From Acanthochlamys bracteata (taxonomy: Eukaryota > Streptophyta > Magnoliopsida > Pandanales > Velloziaceae): DNA of 64,000 bases. The stretch is taken from positions 682,001 to 746,000 of the forward strand of contig CM034130.1 in the NCBI GenBank assembly GCA_019914995.1, written 5' to 3'. The position numbers and the translations under genes were made by a program. Of the stretch, positions 12,955 to 23,525 are shown in pieces. Numbering within the stretch: position 1 is the stretch's first letter; each line of letters starts with the position of its first letter. The notes below the pieces were generated by a model, which was not told the origin of the DNA, did no database searches, and saw only the letters and a list, made by a program, of their open reading frames with translations.

Positions 12955-15110
12955 GTTTAACGGGATTCTGTTCCCCGATTTTGTGTACAACAGGATCATG
13001 AACTTCACCGGATTGTTGTCGAAAGACTTTGGGTCCCGCCTGAGTTTCTGAAGCAAAGACTCGTTGGAAAAATATCAATTCACTACTGGTATGTTGCTAT
13101 AGATTGATTGATCAGTTGATTGATTGAGTTTTTTTTCAATTCTTGTTGGTATTGGTGAAGTTATTCTGGGAAATGCTTTGATTCAGGGACTAGAGTGGAA
13201 TGCGGCTTCCAATTTCTCATCGGACCTTGATTTCATCAAAAAAATTGCCTCAAGCATGGCAAAGGTATACCAATTTGTGAAATGGAATTTTGGTTTTGGA
13301 CAATGCCTAAGTGGGATATATGTTTCTGCGTTTTGATAATACTCAGAGAAAGCGAAATAATCAAGTAGTGATATTACTCGTTGAAATGTAGCTCTTTGAA
13401 GGGGTGAAGGGTGGAGCTTATAAGCCTATGTCAAATGGAGTAATGTGATATTGCACTTTTGCATGCATTTTTCAGAGTATAATTATATTCATACCACTGT
13501 TTGTTGGCAGCAATTACTTTAAGAATCTATGACCTTATATCCTAATAGTTGGTAGTTTTCTCGTATGTTACTTTCTCTAACGTGGTCATAACATCCTTCA
13601 TCTACAACAGTTTTGTTGGAACAAATTAAGCCTTTATAGCATGATTGTTTATCCTCCTTGGAATAACAGGGATCTCACAGTCTTTATGTACAGCTGCGGA
13701 GGTTAACTTTTACTTCACTGAGCTTTATCAACAGTCAGGGAAAAACTACCTGAAACCAAACAACTGACCTCATGAGTTTCTGCATGTGAACCAGGTGGGC
13801 ATGCTGGGTTGGCTAGGATGCGAAAGTTAACCTCCAAGATGCCAATAGAATACCTGCTAGAAGTCTTAACTGTCGACCTTGCTGCAACGGCTTCTTGTCC
13901 TCACATGATAACATGCATGATATGTAAGAATCTTATCTCATATTGGAAAATGAGGACTTTATCATATATGGTAATATCTAGTAATATTAATAATTTTTAG
14001 GATAGAATTGCTGATAGTTTTACGCTACAAATACTAGTTGGCCCATGTAACAAGAACATAGTGGAGGGCTTTTATGGTTTACTATCCTTCAATATGACTA
14101 GCGTTCACAATTGAACTAGAACATTGCCAATATGTACCTCTTCCTTTCAGCAATAATTTATGATCAAATTGCTAGTTCATTTTTAAGTTATACCTCCGCG
14201 TTGTCATTATTCTCTCAATAAGTGTACAATATTACCCAATTGCAGCTATACATTGTTCAAGATGTTTGATGATCTGATTCTGATCCTTCTAGCTTAAGGT
14301 GCTATGACTGTGTCTCACGGTTCCGTGAAGGAAGTAGAAGAATACTCTGCAGGCCTCAGAATTACTGTTCCTGGGCGTGTGAATCCTCCAGATTATTTCA
14401 TTGACATTCTGGAGGGTATACTAAACAAAACTGGTGTGGCAGAAAACAGCTGCCTCTCTGATGGATGCTTCATGATGGCTATGATGTTCCAAGATATATG
14501 CTCACTAATGCTGAATTGCTGGATAGAGCCCAGTTAGGGATTGATGAAGGAAGTATCTGGAGCTAGTCAGGGTCATCTATGGCTGGAGAGTTTGAGGAAT
14601 GTGAAGGATGCTGTTATCAGAAACGTGATAATCTGGAATATAAGTTCTCACATGCAACAGATTTAGCTAACCTCAAAAACTCCTGGTATTTTAGAACAAT
14701 ACAATACGTTCTGGTAGGGTATTGACATTAAACTTTTACCTGGCTCAAACAAACATTTCTTTTAACCTTCAGAGTACCATAGAGCTCTTGGTGAAAATCT
14801 TTTCGCATAATTTGACTGTTTACATTCTCATACCTCTGGTTGGTAAGCAGCAGCTGTGTGAAGCTAGAATACGAGTTGATTCCTATATCCTATGTCTAGC
14901 TGGAGTTTGTTTGGGGACACTTGCCAAAGTGAGCAACGAGACATTTGAGTCCCTTGGATGCACATCCACGGTGATTGCAGTGTGCAAGTTCAATAGATCT
15001 CCTGCAACTACTTTGGAAATATCCTATGTACACGGCAGTGCTTGGCGTGAATTCCTCTTCTTTAGGATACTACATTTATTGCTCAACATGCTAAGATGAA
15101 AATTACATGA
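12955..15110 (+). pseudogene. Decayed ABCG24/ABCG28-type half-size ABC transporter
   Basis: Pieces of one plant ABCG protein appear in the correct order but in different frames with stops. 12955-13060 has the luminal N-terminal part (FVYNRIMNFTGLLSKDFG). 13170-13265 reads EWNAASNFSSDLDFIKK. 13680-13770 reads CTAAEVNFYFTELY and NYLKPN. 13805-13920 contains a degraded cysteine-rich segment ending ITCMIC. 14304-14445 reads [16 protein letters not shown] and [15 protein letters not shown], the sequence after the nucleotide-binding domain. 14815-15000 reads GKQQLCEARI and CLGTLAKVSNETF, the start of the membrane domain. I see no Walker A, signature or Walker B segment between 13.9 and 14.3 kb, so the ATPase domain appears deleted. 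The functional family members are membrane ATP-driven exporters; this copy cannot encode one. Coordinates are approximate. Confidence 0.85.
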
Positions 15111-16650
15111 AGGCTACAGTATAAGATCCTTCCTTAATATGGTAAGTCAGTCCAGGTATGTTAAAGCTGGACCAATTTTTTTTTGGACTTCTATATTCAT
15201 ATTACTGAATGTGCTTTGCTAATGCTCCTTTTTCTGCATTACTTTGCCAGTTGCCTTTTTGACTTTTGCCTAATTGCTTTTTCGCCCTGCTGAAGTTGTT
15301 CTCTTGTAGTGGTTAGGATGTGGAATTTACTTGGACTACAAAAGATCATAACCCAATTATTGCTAATTCAATTTATGATTCTGACTGCACAGCTCTGTTG
15401 TCCTAAATTGGAGCCTTGAGATATTTTCTCTGGAGAAACTAAATTTGTGGAGGGACCCTCCGAGGAATCAGTTTTCTGCCTCAAACTTTCTTTCAAAAAG
15501 ATACTATTGACCAGTTCAATACAATAATCAGGGCAATAATATTTTATATCTTTCCATTTTTTCTATTCTTCAGGCACACGAGATCGTCGGTTATTGACAA
15601 ATCATAGGTTACTTTAATGCTATATATTTGTGGCTGGAATAGTAAGTCGTGTTCTTGAAATCGATCTAAAGTTCATTCTCTTATAATTTTGCCATTAAAG
15701 AGCGTGTATCCGTTCTTTTAAAAGTCATTATTTTAATTAAAAATTTTATTTTAAATTTATTTTTAAATATTATTAAATATAAACATTTACTTTAAGATTT
15801 ATTTTTAACTACAATCAAAAATAAAGTTTTAATTTATTTTCAAACTTTTTTGTGAAAAGTTTATTAATTTATTGTACCTCAAATTTAATTATTGCAGTTC
15901 ATTTTTAAATTTTGCTGTTGTCCGCGCTTGCTTCTGTCGTTTTAAGTCTAATTTAAAGAGTGTTTGGTAGTGGTTATTGTACTAGTTTTTATTTCAAAAT
16001 TTTTTTATATTTTGAGTATATTTTATAATACTTAAAATTTTAAAATTTGAAAAATATGTATTTTGTATGTCGTATAAGTTTATAAATTTAAAATATTATA
16101 ATTTAATAATATTCATAAAATTTTTACATTATAAAATTTTATTATTATTTATAATTATTATTATTTTATTTATTTGAAAATTTTTAAAAATATTTTTTGT
16201 TTCACTCCAAACATCCCCTAGGTTCATTAATACGAGTGTTTTTTGTAATTCTCAAGTGCAGAATGTAGATTAAAGTTTTGCCAATATTTTGCAAGATAAG
16301 GAAAAACCTAAAAGTGTGCATAGATATGTAACTGCTATGAATTATATTTGGTCACAAAATGTTTCATTCATTCTTCACCTGATTTATAAACAATTCAAAT
16401 TGTTTATAGATATTCCTCTTATATAAAATAGAGAATGCATACACGTAGTATACTCTTGCAATAATGAGAATTCTCTACTTCCATGAAGAAAAATTTTTGT
16501 TTGTCAGCAATATATCAAAAATCTGTTGCGTTTAGATTTTGCTCAAAATTTTCGCTTATGTATAAAAAGAATATTTTCCTGTTTCTTTTTTCGAATTCTA
16601 ATTCTGTCGAATTAACAATGGTTGTGAATGAATTCCTAATTGAATCGAGT
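15111..16650. other. AT-rich intergenic region downstream of the ABCG pseudogene
   Basis: Further ABCG-derived remnants may continue to about 15.6 kb, but I cannot align them confidently. From 15715 to 15880 the sequence is AT-rich and resembles a dispersed repeat. 16220-16650 has no coding signal and includes the probable 3' UTR of the minus-strand kinase-like gene. Confidence 0.4.
15957..16218. mobile_element. Tourist-like MITE
   Basis: About 262 bp, AT-rich inside, with inverted ends AGAGTGTTTGG (left) and CCAAACATCCC (right). The flanks are TAA on the left and TAG on the right, close to the 3-bp TNA duplications typical of PIF/Harbinger-derived MITEs. Same family as the element at 41974-42200. 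Confidence 0.65.
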
Positions 16651-17937
16651 TCACCTTGGAGCAAGAGACACAGAGATATCAACCGGAAGCTGAACTCGTT
16701 TATCCCACTTCTCTGAATTGAGAAAAGATCTTGCCACCGTCCCTTTCACGTCCGACATCTCCGGCCGCTCCGCGGCATCCTCCGACGTACAATTCAACGC
16801 AAGCTTCACTAACCTCTCCGCTTCTTCGACTGGAAACGAATCCCTCAGCCGTCGATCAACCCACCGTCTTACATCTCCCTCCGCCTCCGCCGCCGCCCTC
16901 GCTCTCTCCACCAACGACACTCTACCATAGCTATCGTTCTCTTCGTCGTAGTGAAATTTCAATGGTTTCTCGCCGGAGAGAATTTCCAGTAACACGATTC
17001 CGAAAGCGTAAACGTCAGATCGGTAACTTGGTTTCCCTCCGGCGACGAGTTCCGGTGCCATGTACCCTGGCGTGCCTTCGATTCTTTTATCCATGCTGTT
17101 ACTCCTCTTCTGCGTTTTGTCGCTCTCTTCTTCTTCGATTTCGCCGAGACTATTAGTAGTGCCTCTTAATTCACCGGTGAGCTCTGCAGTACCGAAATGA
17201 GAAATCTTTGCGCGAAGATCGGGATCGGTGATGACAACGCTAGAGCTTTTGAGATGGTTGTGAACTGTGAGCGATTGATTGTGGATGTACTCGAGTGCTT
17301 CGGCTACGTCGAGAACAATCCTAATTCTGGAAAACCATGATTTCAGAAGAGTAAAGTTTGGATTTTTAGGGTTCCGGAGGCAATTTGAAAGCGAAGCGCC
17401 GGAGATGAACTGGTATGCAAGATAGATGTGCGGCGGCGCCAGAGAAACACCAAGGAGAGGTATAACAGCAGAGTGGTGCGATCGAGCGAGCGAAGCAAAA
17501 CGGGTAGTTAGATCACCGCCGGTAACGTCGGAGAAGGAAGAGCGGTGGCGCAGTGGGCGTTGGAAGATGACTACGTCACGCGATCTAAGCGTGCAACGCC
17601 AGGCAGAGGAAGAATCAGGTAACCGGCGGCGCGAGTGGAAATTGTTCGTTGCGGAGGCGAGCTCGGAGAAAGAGTAGATGGCCGGAGCGTTATTTGAAGC
17701 TTCGGCTCGGAGGCTTGCGAGCGAAGCAAGACTAGAAGAAGATGATGAAGAAGCTGAGGCAGTATTGGTGTTTGTTGCAGCAGCTGATGTTGCTGTTGTT
17801 GTTGTTGTTAGGGGTTGGTTAGTGCTTGGAGGATATGTTGATGAACGGCGAGATGAGATAGCGCCGGAAGTTGAACGGCGAGATTGATGATGAGGGCGAG
17901 GTTCACTGACCTGCGTGTCTTTCTGGGTCTTGCACAT
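16651..17937 (-). CDS. Intronless RLCK-like pseudokinase (related to LysM-RLK kinase domains, At3g57120 type)
   Basis: 428 residues in one exon. Residues 1-85 are a low-complexity Ser/Thr/Ala-rich tail beginning MCKTQK with no signal peptide or membrane segment, so the product should be cytosolic or membrane-associated. Residues 88-425 have a kinase fold: YSFSELASATNNF before the domain, and GTPGYMAPE (289-297) and SDVYAFGIVLLEILSG in the C-lobe. Catalytic residues are absent: no glycine loop, no AIK lysine (VVIFQRPL at 122-129), VHNHLK (225-230) instead of HRDLK, and SHFG (246-249) instead of DFG. The match to an Arabidopsis family known from At3g57120 is from memory. Such proteins are better read as scaffolds than as enzymes. 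The start is the first ATG, 17937; the leader continues to about 18100. Confidence 0.88.
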   Translation of the reverse strand: MCKTQKDTQVSEPRPHHQSRRSTSGAISSRRSSTYPPSTNQPLTTTTTATSAAATNTNTASASSSSSSSLASLASLRAEASNNAPAIYSFSELASATNNFHSRRRLPDSSSAWRCTLRSRDVVIFQRPLRHRSSFSDVTGGDLTTRFASLARSHHSAVIPLLGVSLAPPHIYLAYQFISGASLSNCLRNPKNPNFTLLKSWFSRIRIVLDVAEALEYIHNQSLTVHNHLKSSSVVITDPDLRAKISHFGTAELTGELRGTTNSLGEIEEEESDKTQKRSNSMDKRIEGTPGYMAPELVAGGKPSYRSDVYAFGIVLLEILSGEKPLKFHYDEENDSYGRVSLVERARAAAEAEGDVRRWVDRRLRDSFPVEEAERLVKLALNCTSEDAAERPEMSDVKGTVARSFLNSEKWDKRVQLPVDISVSLAPR

Positions 17938-19178
17938 TGATCAACATCAACAGCATCAGCAAACAACAGATTTCTTTCTTGTCCAAAGCATGGAAGAGAA
18001 AGAAAGAAAGAAATAGAAGAAACGTTTTGTTTATTGCTGGTGGTGGACTTGTTAAATGTAATCTGGTTTTCATTTTTTTGACCCGAGCAAGAAAATAAGT
18101 GTGTTCTTTTCTTTATACTAAAATTTAAATTATTTTAAATAAATTATTTAAAATAATATTATTAAAATAATTTCATTTTTTGTAATTTTATAAAAAATAG
18201 GTTAAAAAATAATTTCTTTTACTATTTTGTATAGTTGAAAAGGAGTTTTTAATAAATTTTGAGAGAAAAATATAATATAAGAATGCAAAAAACTTTCTAG
18301 ATGCACGTTCCAATTTTTCTAATTCTATTTTTTTTTTCAAAATTTAATTTAAATCACCTATATATTTTATATATCACAATAATAATATTTAGTTTTTTTA
18401 TTTAAAAATCTTATTTCAAATTTATTTATATATTTTAATTTTTATTTAATTTTTTTGAACGAATTTTATTCTATATTATTCTCGCGGAATACACTAATAC
18501 GCACTACAAACGTTGCACAAAGTGCTCGTTTATCAATCCAACAAAATTATTTTTTCCAAATTCATTTTAATATAAAATAAATAAAATTTTAAATAAATTA
18601 TTTAGATTAAAAATTTTTAAATAGTATTTCTGATATAATAAATATAAAAACTTTTTATTAACTATTTGTAATTTTATTTTTGGATATACTTTAAGAAAGT
18701 GAATTTTTCCGAGGTAAACACGCCCGAATGTTGAGCGCTAGCGCGCTCGCGGGGGATGCCGAGCTGAGCCGTACAGTGCGCGGTAGGCAGGGGATTAATG
18801 GGCTTTAATAGGCCCGTGTCTTAGTGGGCTCCATATACGCGAGTAACCTGAAACGTACGGACAATAATTTAAAGCAGGACCCTAGCTGGACTTGTCAGTT
18901 TGCACGTGTTTCGTTCTTCCCCTGTGACTTCATTTGGTAGTGTTTCCATCCTCCTGCCCAAGTCTCATTTATGGGCCTGGAGTTTGGATCTCCTCAATAT
19001 AAATTCAAGGCCCCTTATTGGCCTATATATGATAAATGGTATTACTTTTGTCAAGCAGCCCAGAAGCTTTGGTATCTAATCTCTTCAAGCTTGCCGGTGG
19101 GTTGGATCGCCGCCGTCAATCTACTGCCGGACTCCGCCGTGATTGGAGGTTGCTTGTGATCGAAGGAAGTTAGAGAAG
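17938..19178. promoter_or_regulatory. Spacer with site II-type promoter motifs before the DNL zinc-finger locus
   Basis: 18110-18720 is AT-rich with repeat character. From 18720 the composition changes abruptly to GC-rich. Between 18795 and 18840 there are repeated TGGGCT/TAGGCCC site II motifs (TGGGCT near 18798 and 18829, TAGGCCC between them), and another TGGGCC near 18971. Such motifs are common before plant genes for mitochondrial and growth-related proteins and fit the plus-strand locus starting at 19179. This looks like a surviving promoter of a now-damaged gene. Confidence 0.5.
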
Positions 19179-21015
19179 ATGCTCTCTCATCCGTCGCTGC
19201 TGAGTAGATTTCTTTATCTCAACAAGGTAACCAATAGTTCTTATATATTATCTCTTCCGTTGCAACAAGTAATGGCATTTTCTTGAGATAATTGAAAAAA
19301 AAACCTTATTTCAAAGGAAGGCGTGCTTCTAATACAAATTGGTCCTGCTGGTATTAGATTTAATAGAAATGCACACTTCTTAGCTTAAAGTTTTGAAGGA
19401 TTTCGAAGTACACAGAGGTTCTGCTGGTGTTTTTTTTGCTAAGGAAAAATAATATTCGACTGGTGAAAAGGATTGCTTAGATATAGGCATTTGCATGAAT
19501 ATGTTGTGAAAATAACTCATTTTAGAAATTCCAAAACAAGCGTGTGTTGTAGGCACATGTTGCGAGCATATACTCATGGGTGGTAAGTTGACTTCTTACT
19601 TGCTTTTGTGTATTCTTTGGAGCAGCTCTGCTTTGTATGGCTATGGATAAGTATCTTCACCGTCTAGATACGTTTGTGTTCTACATGGTTACTGTATATT
19701 CTATGCAGCAAATGAACTCAATTGCATCCCACAGAACCTTTTGGTTAATGCCTTTGCTTACCTTCATTTCCTACTCTATGATAAATATCATAGTTTTGAC
19801 TGTAGAGACCTTTTAAACAACATTATACATGTCCACAATTTTGTTCCGTGTTAGTTAAGTAATCCCTTCCCTTTTATCATTTTAAGATCCTCAAATGCAA
19901 TATCGTTTTTCTTCAAGAGATGGTGTTATTTTCTCCTCCTTTTTCACGGTGCTATTTGTATTTCATGACATGTCAATTTCCTGCATCAGGAATTTCAGTT
20001 CTCAATGCAGGGATTCTCGGCATTACTGGGCTAGATCAATTGTAGTAGACGGCCAAGTAAAAGGAAGTATTATGTTTATATTTCTGCTGTTTCTAGGCGT
20101 ACACATTATGATAATCTAACCAATATAGCCAGTGGGGTGCTTTTCTCTGATTTACAAGAAAATTAGATTTTGCTAGTGCCAGTAATGAGTTTCAGCAGGT
20201 AGATCTCCTCTCATAGCAGTACAATGTAGAGCGGGTAAATCATGTTGAGCTGTGGAACTTGGTTCCTTTTGGTTGAAATAAATGGATTAATTTGCTCTTA
20301 GCAAGCATAATTGAGAAACATGCTCCTACCGTGTGTCAAGAGTCCTCATATTTAACATCATTGTTATTATAATAGAAATGGGAAAAGCTGTAACATTGGC
20401 TTTTAGTTTAGGCTGAATATAGCAGCAACTTAGTAAATGACTAGTTGAGTTTCGCAAAACGATCATATTGGAATGGATAGACAAAAGGTTCTGCTATATT
20501 GCTTGGTAGAGATTCGTATTTTCTATATAACGCCCTTTAATTTAAATTAACAGTATCTTATTCCTATCTTGGCAGGATTTGCTTCCTTCTTCCATGTCAC
20601 AAAAGGTCAAGAGCCATTCAAGGGTCAGATGATAGAAATGCTGAAGGAACTAGTGACTCCAATTGCCAAGAGGACGGTAAAGCAAATCCTCATGCAATTG
20701 AAACACTTGGTGTCACAACCAAGGAGTCGAAAGTAACTTGCTCAGCTTGCTCCAAGCTGAACACATCTACGAGGCATTACATGGTCATAATATTTACACG
20801 CAAGGAGTGAGACAAGTAGTTAAGACTCTTTGCCATGAGTTCGTATGAGAAGGGTGTGGTGGTTGCCCACTGCAGAGGTTGCGATAATCTTCATCTGATA
20901 GCAGATCATCTTGGATGGACTGGACAGCCTGGAAAAGTTGAGGACCTTTTGGCTGCAAAGGGAGAAGAAGTTAGGAGGTGATCAGTCGAATATAAATCTT
21001 CTTAACTCTCTGAAT
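19179..21015 (+). pseudogene. Decayed DNL/Zim17-type zinc-finger gene (mitochondrial Hsp70-escort family)
   Basis: Functional homologues bind zinc through two CxxC pairs and keep organellar Hsp70 soluble. Probable exons are 19179-19226 (MLSHPSLLSRFLYLNK), 19990-20056, and 20576 onward. The last exon reads SDDRNAEGTSD, then NTSTRHYMVIIFT. Where the first CxxC should be, the bases read RKE followed by a stop, with small deletions; the frame recovers at YEKGVVVAHCRGCDNLHLIADHLGW and LLAAKGEEVRR, which is the second half of the DNL domain with an intact CRGC pair. A TGA then ends the reading near 20980. Extra frame breaks lie at the exon 1-2 join and near 20630. I infer a pseudogene; assembly indels are the alternative. 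Confidence 0.8.
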
Positions 21016-23525
21016 TGAATGTCATAACTATTTGAATCTTCACACAAGGTATTTCTGAGTTTCTTTTCATTTTTCAAATATAACTGCAGTCTGACATTTA
21101 TTATACTTGTATTCATGGGTAAATTAGTTGTAGTAATTTAAATACTTCTTTCATCCATTGTTTCGGATATATGTTTTATCAAATTTTCTGTATATCATTC
21201 TTCAAGGCTGTGCTACATCGGAAATATTGCTATTCAAATACGTATCATTTAGATAAATATTTTATATTTTAAAATAAATTTTGTACAGTATTTTATAAAA
21301 TGTTTTAAATTTTTCTTAAAATATATAAAAGTAATATATCGTAAAATTATTATATAAATAATTATTTTCTAGATAAAAATCCAATTAATTTTAAAGAAGA
21401 TTAATTTATTTTAAAAATTATATTTTATTATTACTTTCAAAGGTCTCTTTGTTACTTAGGGTGTAATATTTTTTTGTTATAATTATAATTGCAGCTTATT
21501 TTTGTCAAATTTTGAATTAAAACTTTTTTATATTTTACTTTAATTTAATTCTTTTTCAAATTTAGATTTACCGAATTTATTTTTTATCACTTAACACGTA
21601 TTCAATTCCAAATAATTAAAGAACAATGTTATAAAAGCTCTCCAGCTCCAGGATGTTATTTCAATCCCAAGCCATACGATGCATCAGCAGAATTTACTTA
21701 GATCACTGAAGCAGTTTGGGATATCTCGTACCTTGAAGTTGTGAGAGCACTATGAACTGTAAAACTCTAAACTATAGCAAGAAACAAGTGTTCATTATTA
21801 GCAAGAAAAATGAAAGATGACAAGAGTTGTGCAACCAAATTAGCTGGTGATCTATTCGCTTCCATCGAACTCAGCAGCACAACAAAAGTTTTAACAAACC
21901 TGTCATCGTTATCTCATAGATAGATACTATGTCTAAGAATAATTATAATCTCCAGTTCTCATTGTTGGAACCATAAGAAAATTTTTAGGTAGATGTTCCA
22001 GACTTGAGTGATACTGTCAGTTGACGAGTAGCAAGCAGTAGCTTATTATTAGCTACAGAAGTTCAGAAGCAAGAGAAGAGGGTATGAGTGACAAATTTAT
22101 ACTGACACATAGATTACCACGTACGTAGCTGTCAGCTGATGTAGATAATAGAAAAGATCCTGACCCAAATCTTCTACGGACACCACTCTCCAGTATTCTC
22201 CAGACAATTTCATTATTTTTAATTTAAATCACAGCTATAATACGTATTCATCGTCTTGTAACTTGTAGCTCCACAAACAAAAGAAAGACATTTTGTGCTG
22301 AATCAGAAACAAAGTAAACAGTAGAGTAGCAGAAAGAACAATCAGAAAATCCACTGTTAATTCAACAATGCTCCTATGAAAAGTAGGGATCTCATCACTA
22401 CGCAACATGCATTACTCTGTCCTGTCTTGTCAGTCATCAGAGAACAGCTATAATATTCACAGCCTTCAACAAAAAAAAAAATTTTTTTTTACCATTTCTA
22501 CTGGCCTTCACTCTTCAGTAAACTTGTTGTTTTACTCGAGAACAGCAATGGATTAAAACAATAATATGCCTCCCATTTCATATATTTTATGAACAGAAAA
22601 AGAATAGGCACAAATGGAGAATGTACAGAAGTCCATGAAAACAAAACTACTTCGGACATACTTATTATAGGAATTAAGTGTTAGACTTTAATAAGATTGA
22701 TTAGATTATTAGTCTAGTCTTAGATTAATTTTTGTTTTACCTAAAGCATGAGATCTTTGTCTCTAGTCTAGTGTTGAATGAGACCACATTAGGAAAAGGA
22801 TCATGCAGGTAATTAAAAAGACGGACTGTCATCTATCAAATCATTTTAACTCAAAATAGTTATAAAAAGATTGATTTGAAGAAACAAGTAAAGAACCATT
22901 CTTTCATTATAATATGAATTGGAATCGTAGTGCAGTAGACCATAGATATTATATATAATGAGTTCACATGCCCTCATTCATTTCATGATATTTTAAAGAA
23001 GTTTACTTTTGAGTAAGTTGATTTGATAAGGTAACAGCTATGTAAAATATGTACAAAAAAGTGCTTTTAGGATTTTAATCATATTTGTGAAATTCTCTAT
23101 CTTTACAGGAAAAGAAAGGGAAAAAAAGTTGATTGATTTCCATCAACTCGAGACTCTTCCTTTGTTTGAGAAAATAGAATCCTTTGGTGACAGAATCCAA
23201 TGGTTGAACTTGCAAAAAAGAACTATCAACTCACTGCCTCTTCCCGAATAGTACCATATATTTCTTACTATTTTCTTTATTTTTTTCCATTAACTAGCTC
23301 TTCACATGTTTTAAAAGATAATAAACGAAATACCACAGTAAGTCAAAAAATGGTTTTTAGCACCCTTCATACAGATGTGTTAACATTGGATTCAATCAGG
23401 TCTCATCTTTGTTTGTTTCAATTACATTCTTTTGATCGAACTTTCATCGATAATGGCTTTAGTTTCCACCGCTACAATCTTCTACCTAGCTCCGGTCTTG
23501 TTTTAAACATTAAACCACATCAAAA
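21016..23525. other. Intergenic region, no gene supported
   Basis: 21240-21600 is AT-rich, resembling repeat relics. 21600-23200 has moderate composition but no open frame with family resemblance. The last 300 bases or so before 23526 are probably the 3' UTR of the minus-strand BELL homeodomain gene. The plus-strand frame at 23200-23601 overlaps that gene's 3' end and is a shadow. Confidence 0.45.

Noticed and set aside
16731-17887. Several plus-strand open frames (69-141 residues) opposite the pseudokinase
   Set aside because: Antisense shadows of a GC-rich single exon.
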